Shown: in pieces, positions 46,852 to 56,342 of the stretch
Numbering within the stretch: the stretch's first letter is position 1
Layout: each line of letters begins with the position of its first letter
Source of the DNA: Methylocystis sp.
GTDB lineage: Bacteria > Pseudomonadota > Alphaproteobacteria > Rhizobiales > Beijerinckiaceae
DNA length: 64,000 bases
Assembly (NCBI GenBank): GCA_002929055.1
Contig: PERY01000002.1
Span: forward strand, 181,730 to 245,729
Direction of reading: 5' to 3'
Notes under the pieces: model-generated
What the model saw: the letters and a program-made list of their open reading frames with translations, nothing else
Database searches by the model: none
What the model was told of the DNA's origin: nothing
Made by a program: the position numbers and the translations under genes

Positions 46852-47205
46852 ATGATTCGTCGCGCAGTTATTGCCTCTCTTGCTCTGGCCGTAGCATTGG
46901 TCCTCGCTCCGAGCGCGTCCTTCGCCGCCAGCGAACATGTGACGCAGGCGATCCTGGAGACCGAGGAGGCCATCAAGGAAGGCAAGGCGAACAACGCCTC
47001 ATCCTTCGCAGAACACGCGCATAACGCCCTCGATCACGCGCAGGCCGAAGCCGGAGACGCGAAGCCCACGGGGCATCTCAAGAGCGCCATCACGCATCTG
47101 CGTCAGGGCATCAAGACCGCGAAGCGCACGCATCATGAGAGCCGGATCGCGCGCGGCGTGCACCACGCCGAGCAGGCGCTGACCGATCTGCGGGCGATGC
47201 AGTAA
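46852..47205 (+). CDS. SmbP-like small periplasmic metal-binding protein, copy 2
   Basis: The 117-aa protein is a tandem paralogue of the preceding gene, sharing SSFAEHAHNALDHA, TAKRTHH and a final VHHAEQAL. It has its own signal peptide (cleavage near SFA-A). It keeps the EH, H and HH positions but lacks the first NHH cluster, so metal affinity may differ. The two genes share orientation and could be cotranscribed; a GC hairpin lies directly after this one. Confidence 0.8.
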   Translation: MIRRAVIASLALAVALVLAPSASFAASEHVTQAILETEEAIKEGKANNASSFAEHAHNALDHAQAEAGDAKPTGHLKSAITHLRQGIKTAKRTHHESRIARGVHHAEQALTDLRAMQ

Positions 47206-47215
47206 GCCTGAACTC

Positions 47216-47246
47216 GGCCGGAGGCGGGTCCGCTTCGCCTCCGGCC
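47216..47246 (+). terminator. Strong hairpin after the SmbP-like genes
   Basis: A perfect 11-base stem (GGCCGGAGGCG at 47216-47226, complement at 47236-47246) with a 9-base loop lies between two convergent genes. No T-run follows on the plus strand, so it may act as a weak or factor-assisted terminator or an RNA 3'-end stabiliser. Confidence 0.55.
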
Positions 47247-47277
47247 CTCGTCGCGCTGGAGCAGTCTCCTTGACGCA

Positions 47278-47823
47278 CTACCCCTGCGTCAGCCGGGCGA
47301 ACCGTTCCGGGATCGCCTCCAGCCATGTCTGGCGCATCGAATCGCGCAGGCGCTCGGACACAAGAGCGCCCGACGCGAGCCCAAAGGCCAGCGCCACATA
47401 GCTTGCGAACATCGACCGTTTGGAGAGCACCAGCTCCCAGCCGGGCGTGAAGCGATGCGGCGTCAGGCCGTAATCGACGACAAAGGCGATGCCGGACATC
47501 GCGAAGGCGTCGCGCAGGAGCACGCCGAGGGAGCGCGGCGGATTGGCGGCGAGCCAGGCCTCGAAAGGCGCGGCCCAGAGGATCGCGGAAGCGTGATGGG
47601 TAAGGAAGCCGACAGCCGTGTGTCCGGCGTCCGGCAGCTCCACATTCGCCGCCTCGTCGCCGTTCAGCCAATGGCTCGTCGCATTGGTCGGCTGCAGCGC
47701 GCCCTTGCCCTCCATTTTCGCCAGCGCCGCCAGCGCGGCGGTCGAAACCAGCGTCGCTACGGTGCCTGTCACCACGGCGGAGAGGCCGACCTGCGACCAT
47801 CTATTGTCCATAATTGTGCTCAT
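47278..47823 (-). CDS. Hypothetical inner-membrane protein, 181 aa
   Basis: I recognise no named family. The product has about four hydrophobic segments (near residues 12-36, 72-95, 100-118 and 140-158). Short motifs include TNATSHWLNGDEAA, THHASAILWAAPFE and VDYGLTPHRFTPGWE. Start ATG 47823 has GGAGG 5 bases upstream. A long open frame continuing upstream is only the antisense of priA. It ends convergently with the SmbP-like pair and is divergent from priA. Confidence 0.7.
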   Translation of the reverse strand: MSTIMDNRWSQVGLSAVVTGTVATLVSTAALAALAKMEGKGALQPTNATSHWLNGDEAANVELPDAGHTAVGFLTHHASAILWAAPFEAWLAANPPRSLGVLLRDAFAMSGIAFVVDYGLTPHRFTPGWELVLSKRSMFASYVALAFGLASGALVSERLRDSMRQTWLEAIPERFARLTQG

Positions 47824-47922
47824 GTGCGCCTCCAAAGGCATTCCGAGGCCAATGGAACCTCGCGCGCGCGCGCTTCGTTCCGCGCGCTTTCGGGCGCAGG
47901 CCAGATGCGTTAAGCCCGCAGC

Positions 47923-50202
47923 ATGAGCCGCGCCGGAGACGAATCGACAGGAGCGCCAGGGGCCGCGCAAGAAAATGCGCAAGGGAGCGCGCAAGTCGCC
48001 GACGTGCTGGCGCCGGTCGCCGTCGAGGCGCCTTATTCCTATCTCACGCCGCCGGCGATGGGCTTGCAGCCGGGCGACAGCGTCAAGATACCGCTGGGGA
48101 CGCGCGAGGCCTATGGCGTCGTCTGGTCGGTCGAGCCGGCGGGCGCGCAGCGCGGAAACCTCAAGACGGTGATCGCGCGGCTCGACCGTCCGCCAATGTC
48201 GCAGAAGCTCCGCGACTTCATCGACTGGCTCGCCCGCTACACGCTGACGCCGCGCGGCATGGCGCTGCGGCTCGCGACGCGGGCGGCCGAGGAAGCCGCG
48301 CCAGAGACGCCGCGCACGCTCTATCGCGCGACGGGCGCGAAGCCCGGGCGTCTCACGCCGACCCGCGCGCGCGTGCTGGAGGCCGCCGAAGGCGGCATGG
48401 CCTTCACCAAGAAAGCGCTTGCGGAGGCCGCCGCATGTTCGAGCGGCGTCCTCGACGCCCTTGTCGACGAAGGCGCGCTGGAGGCGATCGCCGCGCCGCC
48501 CGAGCCCGTCGCCCGCGCGCTCGATCCCGACTTCGCCGCGCCCGTTCTGGAGCCCGCGCAGCGCCTCGCCGCGGATGCGCTGGCGCAGGCCGTGCACGCG
48601 CGCGCCTTCCGGCCCTTTCTGCTGGAGGGCGTCACCGGCTCGGGAAAAACGGAAGTTTATTTCGAAGCGATCGCCGCAGCGCTGAAGGACGGCGGACAGG
48701 CGCTGGTGATGATGCCGGAAATCGCGCTCACCGCGCAGTTTCTCGAGCGCTTCGCCGCGCGCTTCGGCGAGAAGCCCGCCGAATGGCACTCCGGCGTCTC
48801 CGAGCGCAAGCGCGCGCGCATCTGGCGCGCGGCGGCGACGGGCGAACTTTCGGTCGTCGCGGGCGCACGCTCGGCGCTGTTTCTGCCCTTCCGCGATCTG
48901 CGCCTCATCGTCGTCGACGAGGAGCACGAAGGCGCCTACAAGCAGGACGACGGCGCCTCCTATCACGCGCGCGACATGGCGGTGGTGCGCGCGCGTTTCG
49001 AAGACGCGGCGCTCGTTCTGGCCTCCGCGACGCCCTCGATCGAAACGCGCGTCAACGCCGAGCGCGGGCGCTACGCGCATCTGCGCCTCGACAGCCGAGC
49101 GGGCGCGCGGCCTATGCCAATTCTTGCGCCCGTGGACATGCGCGTCGAAGGGCCCGAGCGCGGGCGCTGGCTCGCGCCCCGGCTCGCGCTCGCGGTCGGG
49201 GAGGCCATTGCGCGCGGCGAACAGGCGCTGCTCTTTCTCAACCGCCGCGGCTATGCGCCGCTCACGCTCTGCCGCGAATGCGGGCATCGCTTCCGCTGCA
49301 CGCAATGCGACTCATGGCTCGTCGAGCATCGCTTCCGCCGCGCGCTGGTCTGCCACCATTGCGGCCATACCGAGCGCCGCCCGCACGCCTGTCCCGAATG
49401 CGGCGCGGAGGATTCGCTCACGGCCTGCGGTCCCGGCGTCGAACGGCTCGCGGAAGAAGCGGCGACGCTTTTTCCCGACGCGCGCATCCTCGTCCTCTCA
49501 TCCGATTTCCCCGGCGGCGCCGAGCGTCTGCGGCGCGAACTCGACGAGATCGCCAAGGGCGCCTTCGACATCGTCATCGGCACGCAGCTCGTCGCCAAGG
49601 GCCACAACTTCCCGCACCTCACGCTCGTTGGAGTCGTGGACGCGGATCTGGGTCTCGGCAGCGGCGATCCGCGCGCGGCGGAGCGCACCTTTCAACTGCT
49701 CGCTCAGGTGACGGGACGCGCCGGGCGGGGCGACAACCCGGGCCGCGCGCTCATCCAGACCTTCCAGCCCGAACACCCTGTCATCGCCGCGCTGCTCTCG
49801 GGCGACGCGGAAAAATTCTACGCGCAGGAGATTGCGCTGCGCGAGCGCGCCGGGCTGCCGCCATTCGGTCGGCTTGCGGCCTTGATCGTCTCGGGCAAGG
49901 ACGCCGCCGCGACGGAAGCGCACGCCCGCGCCCTCGCGCGCGCCGCGCATGATCTGCCGCCCTCGCCGCGCTATCGCGTCGCCGCGCTCGGCGGCATTCC
50001 CGATTCGGACGAAATCATGATGCTGGGGCCCGCAGAGGCGCCGGTCGCGCTCATTCGCGGACGCTTTCGCTATCGATTGCTCGTCAAGGCGCCGCGAAGC
50101 GCCGACGTACAGGGCTTCCTGCGCGATCTTGTCAAAGCCTCGCCCAGGGAGCGTGGCGGCATACGCGTGCAGATCGACGTCGATCCGCAGAACTTCATGT
50201 AA
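47923..50202 (+). CDS. priA: Primosomal helicase PriA
   Basis: PriA restarts stalled replication forks by loading the primosome. The 759-aa superfamily 2 helicase has an N-terminal 3'-end binding domain (AYGVVWSVE), Walker A GVTGSGKTEVYFEAI, the DEEH box VVDEEHEGAYKQDD, a zinc-binding block with CRECGHRFRCTQC and CHHCGHTERRPHACPECG (about 450-490), and GTQLVAKGHNFP. Length is normal. Start ATG 47923 is taken as given; the upstream bases have no strong alternative. Confidence 0.96.
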   Translation: MSRAGDESTGAPGAAQENAQGSAQVADVLAPVAVEAPYSYLTPPAMGLQPGDSVKIPLGTREAYGVVWSVEPAGAQRGNLKTVIARLDRPPMSQKLRDFIDWLARYTLTPRGMALRLATRAAEEAAPETPRTLYRATGAKPGRLTPTRARVLEAAEGGMAFTKKALAEAAACSSGVLDALVDEGALEAIAAPPEPVARALDPDFAAPVLEPAQRLAADALAQAVHARAFRPFLLEGVTGSGKTEVYFEAIAAALKDGGQALVMMPEIALTAQFLERFAARFGEKPAEWHSGVSERKRARIWRAAATGELSVVAGARSALFLPFRDLRLIVVDEEHEGAYKQDDGASYHARDMAVVRARFEDAALVLASATPSIETRVNAERGRYAHLRLDSRAGARPMPILAPVDMRVEGPERGRWLAPRLALAVGEAIARGEQALLFLNRRGYAPLTLCRECGHRFRCTQCDSWLVEHRFRRALVCHHCGHTERRPHACPECGAEDSLTACGPGVERLAEEAATLFPDARILVLSSDFPGGAERLRRELDEIAKGAFDIVIGTQLVAKGHNFPHLTLVGVVDADLGLGSGDPRAAERTFQLLAQVTGRAGRGDNPGRALIQTFQPEHPVIAALLSGDAEKFYAQEIALRERAGLPPFGRLAALIVSGKDAAATEAHARALARAAHDLPPSPRYRVAALGGIPDSDEIMMLGPAEAPVALIRGRFRYRLLVKAPRSADVQGFLRDLVKASPRERGGIRVQIDVDPQNFM

Positions 50203-50291
50203 GCCACGCGGCGTTGAAAGCGCGCCCTCCAGCGACAATTACGAATGCCTCTCACGCGCGAAGACTCGCCTGCGTGTGAAAAAGGAGAGGC

Positions 50292-50735
50292 ATGATGCGG
50301 ATCAAAATCTTGACGCTGGCAATCGCATCGGGCGCGCTCGCGCTCGGCGCGCCGATGGTCAAAGCCATGCCGGTCGCGAAGCCGGCCCTCGACACTCTGT
50401 CGCACAAGGCGCATGGCGTGCGCATCTGCGACGATGACGGCGATTGCTGGTGGTCTTACCGGCATCATCGCGGCCGCCACTGGGACGACGACGATCACTG
50501 GCGCCGCGGCGAGCGCTTTCATGACCGCTGGGATGGTCGCTACGGTCGCGCGCCCCATCGCGACTTTGATCGCGACCGCGACCGGGATTTCGACAAGGAT
50601 CGGGAACGACAGGGTCGTAACGACAGGGGCCGCACCGCCCGCGAGGAACAAAAGGACGATCGCGGCGGCGCAACAGGCGGCGGCGCGACGACGCCCGATC
50701 AGGGGCAAACGCAGGGTCAGGGCAAGAAGGATTGA
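50292..50735 (+). CDS. Secreted Asp/Arg/His-rich protein, 147 aa
   Basis: The family is not recognised. The protein has a signal peptide (cleavage near VKA-M) with a double ATG start behind AAAAAGGAGAG. A short Cys pair follows (CDDDGDCWW), then His/Asp/Trp-rich segments (RHHRGRHWDDDDHWRRG) and a low-complexity tail of Arg-Asp repeats and Gly/Gln. Such composition suggests metal binding or a disordered periplasmic protein. It is convergent with hrcA, 13 bases apart. Confidence 0.65.
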   Translation: MMRIKILTLAIASGALALGAPMVKAMPVAKPALDTLSHKAHGVRICDDDGDCWWSYRHHRGRHWDDDDHWRRGERFHDRWDGRYGRAPHRDFDRDRDRDFDKDRERQGRNDRGRTAREEQKDDRGGATGGGATTPDQGQTQGQGKKD

Positions 50736-50748
50736 TCCAGCGAACGGA

Positions 50749-51834
50749 TCACGCGCCGCCGACGACGCGCGCGACCACCTTCGCCGTATAATCCACCATC
50801 GGCACGATGCGCGCATAATTCAGACGCGTCGGGCCGATGACGCCAAGCGCCCCGATGATGCGGCGCTCGCTGTCGCGCAGCGGCGCGGCGATCATCGACG
50901 AGCCGGAGAGCGAGAACAGCTTGTTCTCCGACCCGATGAAGATGCGCACGCCCTCGCCCTGCTCGGCGCGTTCCAGAAGATCGATGACCTCGGTCTTCGT
51001 CTCGAGGTCGGCGAAGAGCAGGCGGACGCGCTCGAGGTCGGCGGCGGCGGTCAGGTCTTCGAGAAGATGCGCCTGGCCGCGAACGATGAGCTGGCGGTTT
51101 TCGATCGGCGAACCGGCCCAGCTCGCGAGCCCAGCCTCGACGAGCCGCGCGGTGAGTTCGTCGAGCTCGCGCTGCGCCGCCTGCCGCGAGGCCGCTATGC
51201 CGTCGCGCGCCTCGGCGAGCGTGCGGCCGGTGATGCGCGCGTTGAGATAATTGGCCGCTTCGATCAGCGCGGACGCGGGCAAATCGCGCGAGACGGGAAT
51301 GACGCGGTTCTCCACCGTGCCGTCGTCGGCGACGAGGATCGCGAGCGCGCGCTCCGGCTCCAGCCGCACGAATTCGATTTGCTTGAGCCGTACATTGTCC
51401 TTCGTCGCGACGACCACGCCCGCCACTCTCGTCAGGCCGGAGAGAAGGCTCGTCGCCTCCGCCAGCACCCCTTCGAGATCATGGTCCTTTGAGGCGGCCT
51501 CGACCTCGGCTGCGATGCGCATGCGTTCCGCATCGTCGAGATCGCCGATCTGCAGCATCGAATCGACGAAGAAGCGCAGCCCGAGTTCGGTCGGCAGACG
51601 GCCCGCGCTGGTGTGCGGGGCGAAGATAAGGCCCAGCTCCTCGAGATCCTGCATGACGTTGCGCACCGACGCGGGCGAGAGCGTCATGGGCAGAAGCCGT
51701 GAGAGCTGGCGCGATCCCACAGGGTCGCCGGTCGCAAGATAGCTGTCGACCAGCAGCCGGAAGATGTCGCGGGACCGATCGGTCAACAGCGACAGCCCGG
51801 ACGTCGGGGGAATGATCTGAGAGGGTCGGATCAT
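50749..51834 (-). CDS. hrcA: Heat-inducible transcription repressor HrcA
   Basis: HrcA represses heat-shock genes such as groESL by binding CIRCE operators, and needs GroEL for folding. The 361-aa product (ATG 51834, [10 protein letters not shown]) has an N-terminal winged helix ([36 protein letters not shown]), then [16 protein letters not shown] and a GAF-like domain. In many genomes hrcA precedes grpE, but grpE is not in the neighbouring sequence here. The start at 51834 is favoured over upstream ATGs because it gives the standard N-terminus. No CIRCE repeat was seen near it. Confidence 0.95.
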   Translation of the reverse strand: MIRPSQIIPPTSGLSLLTDRSRDIFRLLVDSYLATGDPVGSRQLSRLLPMTLSPASVRNVMQDLEELGLIFAPHTSAGRLPTELGLRFFVDSMLQIGDLDDAERMRIAAEVEAASKDHDLEGVLAEATSLLSGLTRVAGVVVATKDNVRLKQIEFVRLEPERALAILVADDGTVENRVIPVSRDLPASALIEAANYLNARITGRTLAEARDGIAASRQAAQRELDELTARLVEAGLASWAGSPIENRQLIVRGQAHLLEDLTAAADLERVRLLFADLETKTEVIDLLERAEQGEGVRIFIGSENKLFSLSGSSMIAAPLRDSERRIIGALGVIGPTRLNYARIVPMVDYTAKVVARVVGGA

Positions 51835-51886
51835 GACGCCAGAGAATAACGCATCCGCGCCCCGCGTCGAGATCATGCTGAAACTG

Positions 51887-51917
51887 AGAAAAAGCCCGGC
51901 CGCATGGGCCGGGCTTT
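51887..51917 (-). terminator. Rho-independent terminator of the outer-membrane barrel gene
   Basis: A perfect 11-base stem (AAAGCCCGGCC at 51891-51901, complement at 51907-51917) with a 5-base loop. On the minus strand it is followed by a T run (TTTTTCTC). It lies 25 bases after the stop of the barrel gene. Confidence 0.88.
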
Positions 51918-51941
51918 GCATTGTGTTGGCCCTGGTTCGGC

Positions 51942-52715
51942 TCAGATGCCCAGATTTGGCATCCCGATCAGCGCGCCGAAGTTCTTGATCTGATAATTGA
52001 CGCCCAGGCGGGCGATATGCGTGTCGAAGCCGTTGCCTTCGAAGGTGCGGTAAGCGTTGGGGAAGCCAATGCTCCCGCCGCTCGGCCCCTTCAGCTCCGA
52101 GTAGAGATACTCGGCCTTCACGGAGATATTGTTCGTCATCGCATATTCGAGGCCGGCGCCGACCGTCCAGCCGGCCTGCCAGGTGGAGGCGTTGTTCTGG
52201 AAGAGCAGGCCGCCCACCGCCTCGAAGCCGCTGGTGCGGGTCTTGCCATAGGCGAGGCCGCCCGTGATGTAGGGCAGGAAACGCCCGAAGGCGTAGCCGA
52301 AGCGCAGCCGCTCGGCGCCATACCAGTTCAGCCGCGTGTTGGAATTGCCCCAGACGCCGCCATTGTTGGTGCGCACGTCGGCGTAGTTGTACTCGGACTC
52401 GTAGCCGATCACGACGTTGTTCGGAAACTGCCAGTTGAAGCCCGTCTGGATGCCGACGAGATAGCCGCTCGTGCCGGCCGAGGTCGTGACGTCATTGAAG
52501 ATCGCCAGCGGGGGGCCGAAGGCGTAGATGTCGGAAATGCGATTCATGGAGCCGCCGCCGTAGCTGCCGCTCACGCCCGCATGCCAGCCGGTCCAGTCCC
52601 AGATCGCCGGGGGCGGCGGCGGGGGCGCCTTGTAGCTGGGGAGATCGGCGGCGCAAGCCGCGCCAATCGCCAGAATTGACGACACGGCGCCAATAACCGA
52701 GGCCTTGAATGTCAT
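51942..52715 (-). CDS. Outer-membrane beta-barrel protein, Omp25/Omp31 (OmpA-like) family
   Basis: The 257-aa protein has a signal peptide (AACA-A) and a Pro-rich tether (PPPPPP). The barrel follows, with repeated aromatic strands typical of rhizobial Omp25/Omp31 proteins: [67 protein letters not shown] and [13 protein letters not shown]. It ends in a terminal strand close to the C-terminus. It probably anchors or stabilises the outer membrane. It is monocistronic, with a 178-base upstream region that holds the promoter and a terminator after it. Confidence 0.9.
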   Translation of the reverse strand: MTFKASVIGAVSSILAIGAACAADLPSYKAPPPPPPAIWDWTGWHAGVSGSYGGGSMNRISDIYAFGPPLAIFNDVTTSAGTSGYLVGIQTGFNWQFPNNVVIGYESEYNYADVRTNNGGVWGNSNTRLNWYGAERLRFGYAFGRFLPYITGGLAYGKTRTSGFEAVGGLLFQNNASTWQAGWTVGAGLEYAMTNNISVKAEYLYSELKGPSGGSIGFPNAYRTFEGNGFDTHIARLGVNYQIKNFGALIGMPNLGI

Positions 52716-52893
52716 TTAATCTCTCCCAACGGCAAGGCGCGCGGATGAACGGCGCAGGAAACTCAAGATGGGAGAAGGTAACATTCTCGAATCTTCGAAG
52801 AAATTATCAGAGCGGCCTGTGAACCTAATTTCGCCGCGCCGTGTCCATTGAGTCACACTGCAACATAATCGATTGTTTTCTATAGGATGGCTA
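52716..52893 (-). promoter_or_regulatory. Upstream region of the outer-membrane barrel gene
   Basis: This 178-base gap separates the barrel start from the end of a glycosyltransferase gene. It is AT-rich near 52780-52885 and should carry the barrel promoter and 5' leader. No clear promoter boxes or ORF were assigned. Confidence 0.45.
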
Positions 52894-54126
52894 TCAAGCT
52901 TGCGAGGTCAGAAGGGTTTCTCCGGCGCTTTCCAGGCTCGCCTGATAGGCCGCGCGGGAGAAACGCGCCTCGTAATAGGCGCGCGCCGCGCTGGCGCCGC
53001 GCGCCGAATCGCTCGGGATGGGCGCTTCGCGCGCCCGCAGGATCGCGCGCGCGAATTCGGCCGCCGTCTCCACCACCGTGAGGCCGGGAATTGTCAGCGC
53101 CGCCGCGTCCATGCCGCGCAGCGCCTGCGGCGTCGCGATGATCGGCAGGCCGCTCGACATGGCTTCGACCGTCTTGATCGAGAGGCCGGTGCCGCCGACC
53201 GTCGGCAGCAGCGCGAGCCTCGCGTTGGCGTAAATCGCCCCCGGGTCTTCGACGCGGCCGAGAAACCAGCCCTTGTAGCGTGCGTGAAGCTCGGGCGCGC
53301 GGGCGCGCAGGCCCGCATCCACGCTCCCGGCGATCTTCACCTCGAGGCCGGGCGCGAGCGGCGCAACCTCCTCGAGAAACCAGATCAGGCTCTCCACGTT
53401 CGCCGTGTTGTTGCTGGAGACGATGACCACATCCGGCCCGCCGGGGCCGGTGGGCGCCGCAGGGGTCGGCGGATAGAGGAGCAGATGGCGCTTTTCCGGC
53501 AACATTGCGCGGAAGTCCTCCGCCTCCTGCGCATTGAGATGCAGCAGCAGATCCGCGCCGCGCATCGCCTCCAGTTCCTGCGCCAGCATGGCATCATAAG
53601 TGGCTCTCGGCGAAAGCCAGGGCATCCGCTCGTTGATGAGCGCGAACTGGCGCGCCTGCAGATCATGCGTGTCGAGCATGATGGGCGCGCGAGCGCGCGC
53701 GAGGCGCCGCGCCACCGGCATGAGGAAGAAGTGATTGCAGTGGACGAGATCGTAATCGCGATCCTCGAGCTCGCGGGACAGCGCCGCGCGCTGCGACATG
53801 CCGAGCCGGATCGCCGCCTGATCGCCGTGGACATAGGGCCACAGCACCTGCGTCAGAAATCGCGGGCCGAGCATGGCGTGGAAAGGCGCGCCGCCATAAT
53901 GGCGCGGGCCGGCGTCGAGTTCGGGCGTGGCCTGCGTGAAGGACTTCCATATCCAGTCGCGGCCGGGCACGAAGCCCGGATCGGAGCTGATGGCGATAGG
54001 CAGAACGTCTGCGCCGAGCGCGCGATAGGCCTCGATCTGCCCGACGACCACGCGGTACGTGCCGCAGGAATGCCAGGCCGGATGAATCAGCGCGACGCGG
54101 CGGCCGGCAAGACAAGAGGGGCTCAT
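52894..54126 (-). CDS. GT4-like glycosyltransferase, paralogue 1
   Basis: The 410-aa protein looks like a GT-B glycosyltransferase. The N-terminus has VALIHPAWHSCGTYRVVVGQIEAYR, and the donor-side motif is GTGLSIKTVEAMSSGLPIIATPQALRGM near residue 330. It lacks the usual first Glu of the EX7E motif. The ATG at 54126 overlaps the upstream glycosyltransferase stop (ATGA). It is a clear tandem paralogue of that gene, and both probably act in the surface glycan pathway exported by the nearby ABC system. The sugar specificity is unknown. Confidence 0.85.
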   Translation of the reverse strand: MSPSCLAGRRVALIHPAWHSCGTYRVVVGQIEAYRALGADVLPIAISSDPGFVPGRDWIWKSFTQATPELDAGPRHYGGAPFHAMLGPRFLTQVLWPYVHGDQAAIRLGMSQRAALSRELEDRDYDLVHCNHFFLMPVARRLARARAPIMLDTHDLQARQFALINERMPWLSPRATYDAMLAQELEAMRGADLLLHLNAQEAEDFRAMLPEKRHLLLYPPTPAAPTGPGGPDVVIVSSNNTANVESLIWFLEEVAPLAPGLEVKIAGSVDAGLRARAPELHARYKGWFLGRVEDPGAIYANARLALLPTVGGTGLSIKTVEAMSSGLPIIATPQALRGMDAAALTIPGLTVVETAAEFARAILRAREAPIPSDSARGASAARAYYEARFSRAAYQASLESAGETLLTSQA

Positions 54127-55382
54127 GCGGCGAGCGTCTGCAGCGCCTCCGCGAGCGAACGCGCATAGGCGTCGATGCTGAAGGACTTCTCGTAGAGTTT
54201 GCGCGTGTCGCTCATGGCGCCGGGCGTGTCGCCGCGGTCGCAACGCGCCTGCGCGGCGCGCCAGAATTGCGCAAATTGCGCGGCGTCCTGCGCCAGTTGA
54301 ACATTGGTGAGCGCCGTCGGGTCGACCCCCATGCCGCGGAAGGCGAGCGGCGTCGCGATGAGCGGCGCGCCGCAGGAGAGCGCCTCCACCGCCTTGATGG
54401 AGAGGCCGTGGCCTTCGATGGTCGGCAGCAGGACGAAGCCCGCCCGCGCATAGACCGCGCCGATATTCTCGACCCGGCCCTTGAACAACCCGCGATGCGC
54501 TTCATACAGCTCGGCGTCGCGCCGCCTCACGCCCGCGTCGATGTTGCCGTAGATCGCGACCTTGGCGCCGCCAGCGCGCGGAACGACGTCCGTCAGGAAC
54601 CAGCGCATGCTCTTGTAATTGGCGTAATTATCGCTCGCGACGATGATGATCTCATGGCCCTTCGCGCGCGGCGCCTCGGGCACGGCGGGGTAGATCAGCG
54701 CATGTCGCTTTTCCGGCAGAAGATCGCCGAAGTCGCTATGCTCCTCCTCGTTGAGATGCGTGCAGAGATCGGCCCGCCGCATCCATTCGAGCTCCACCAT
54801 CAGCATGTCGGCGTAATCGGCGCGCGGGGGCAGGAAGAAGCCGCCCTGATTGCGCAGAACATATTGCCGCGCCTGAATGTCCTGCGTCTCCAGGATCACG
54901 GGAATGCGCTTTCCCCGCTTCAGCCGCTCGACGAAGGGCAGCGTGAAATAGTGATTCGCGTGGATGAGGTCGATCGTCTCGCCGTCGAATTCGTCGGGCA
55001 GCGGCGCGCGCCTGGCGAGTTCGACGAGCCAGGAGGCCTGATCGCCGTGGATGAGCCGCCAATAGCCTTTGGCGAGGAAAAGCGGCGAGAGAAGAGATAA
55101 AGTCGGCGCGCCTGAAAAATAGCGCCGGCTGGCCCCGATGTTCCGGGAGGCGTCGATATAAGCGTCCCAGCGCGCGCCCTCCGTCGCGGGGGGGCCGAGC
55201 GCGTCCATCATGGCGACGGAGACGACCCGCGCCCCGAGCTTGCGGTAGGCGGCGATCTGGCTGACGTTGACCTGATAGCTGCCGCAGCTGTGCCAGGCGG
55301 CGTGAACGACCGCGACTGTCTTTCCGGCCAACGGCTTGCCAAGGGGAGGAGCCTCGCCCGCCGTCTGCGAAATGTCGCTCAA
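54123..55382 (-). CDS. GT4-like glycosyltransferase, paralogue 2
   Basis: The 419-aa protein is a paralogue of the downstream gene: VAVVHAAWHSCGSYQVNVSQIAAYR near residue 22, and the matching C-terminal EGHGLSIKAVEALSCGAPLIATPLAFRGM. In between, GDQASWLV and the HYFTLPFVERLK segment parallel the first copy. It is the first gene of the minus-strand pair; a 48-base divergent gap separates it from another glycosyltransferase at 55431. No signal peptide or membrane helix, so it is cytoplasmic. Confidence 0.85.
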   Translation of the reverse strand: MSDISQTAGEAPPLGKPLAGKTVAVVHAAWHSCGSYQVNVSQIAAYRKLGARVVSVAMMDALGPPATEGARWDAYIDASRNIGASRRYFSGAPTLSLLSPLFLAKGYWRLIHGDQASWLVELARRAPLPDEFDGETIDLIHANHYFTLPFVERLKRGKRIPVILETQDIQARQYVLRNQGGFFLPPRADYADMLMVELEWMRRADLCTHLNEEEHSDFGDLLPEKRHALIYPAVPEAPRAKGHEIIIVASDNYANYKSMRWFLTDVVPRAGGAKVAIYGNIDAGVRRRDAELYEAHRGLFKGRVENIGAVYARAGFVLLPTIEGHGLSIKAVEALSCGAPLIATPLAFRGMGVDPTALTNVQLAQDAAQFAQFWRAAQARCDRGDTPGAMSDTRKLYEKSFSIDAYARSLAEALQTLAA

Positions 55383-55430
55383 TCGACCGCCCCCTTGCTT
55401 TTGCCTAAATTTTACAAGTACACCCGGTAT

Positions 55431-56321
55431 ATGAGCCTTCGACTTCCGAATCCACCCCTCCGGGCGCCCGACGCCGAGGCCGGCGCCGCCCCGGCCAAGC
55501 GCTACGGCATCGCCATTGTCGGCAACGACAAGATCATAGACTGGCTGCTGCCGTTCCTAGAAAGCTACCGCGACACGAATTCGTCGCTGCCAATCTACCT
55601 GATTCCCTATGACGACAATGTCGAGATGACGCGCCGCGCCGCGGAAATCTACGGCGCGACCTATGTGGACGAGGAGCCGGTCGAAATCGACCGCCTGTCC
55701 CACGAGCTTTATCCGGGCATTTTCAACAACAACCGCCGTCGGCTGCGCAAGCTGCAGGCGCTCGCCCTGCCGCTCGACGAAGTCGCCTATGTCGACGTCG
55801 ACGTCATTCTGTTCCGGGACTTCACGCCGGTCTTCGGCAAGCTGGAGGCCGGGAAGACGGAGTTCATCGTCGCTTCGCCCAGCTTCGAATATGTCTACAA
55901 CGACCGGCGTGATCGCTATCCCTTCCTGAAGGACGCGCTGCTGTTCAACGACGGCTTCTGGGTCACGTCCAACAAATATCTGAAGCTGTCGGACTTCATC
56001 GAGACGATGAAGGAAGACGCGGCGATATTCCACGACGTGCGCAAGCGCGGCCAGCTCTTCGCCCAGCCGCTCGTCAACTTCGTGACCCACCGGCGCGGGC
56101 TGAAGATCGAGCTTCTGCCCAACGCCCTTCCGGGCGCCTCGCACGAGAGCTTCTACAAGGCGCCGGGCGTGACCTTCAAGGACGGGAAGCCGCTCGACGT
56201 CGATGGCAAGGAGATCTACTTCTGCCACTGGGCCGGCGCCGTCGCCCTGCCCGCGCGCGGCGTCTTCGATCCCGCATGGACGGAATATTCCAAAGCCGCC
56301 TGGGCGCGGTTCAAGAAGTAA
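55431..56321 (+). CDS. Glycosyltransferase with DXD motif
   Basis: The 296-aa protein (ATG 55431, MSLRLPNPP) has a GT-A-like layout. An N-terminal nucleotide-binding stretch is seen (GIAIVGNDKIIDWLLPFLESYR), and the metal/sugar motif VAYVDVDVILFRDF near residue 121 contains a DXD-like DVD. A late segment CHWAGAV near 265 resembles the distal His/Trp part of GT8-like enzymes. The family is not certain. It is divergent from the GT4 pair and 21 bases upstream of the LptF/G-like gene on the same strand. Confidence 0.78.
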   Translation: MSLRLPNPPLRAPDAEAGAAPAKRYGIAIVGNDKIIDWLLPFLESYRDTNSSLPIYLIPYDDNVEMTRRAAEIYGATYVDEEPVEIDRLSHELYPGIFNNNRRRLRKLQALALPLDEVAYVDVDVILFRDFTPVFGKLEAGKTEFIVASPSFEYVYNDRRDRYPFLKDALLFNDGFWVTSNKYLKLSDFIETMKEDAAIFHDVRKRGQLFAQPLVNFVTHRRGLKIELLPNALPGASHESFYKAPGVTFKDGKPLDVDGKEIYFCHWAGAVALPARGVFDPAWTEYSKAAWARFKK

Positions 56322-56342
56322 TCGGGCGCGACCGGTACCGCC

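Noticed and set aside
47824..49305. Upstream part of a 675-codon minus-strand frame running under priA
   Set aside because: Only the 3' 181 codons (47278-47823) have a ribosome binding site and protein-like composition; the rest is antisense to PriA.
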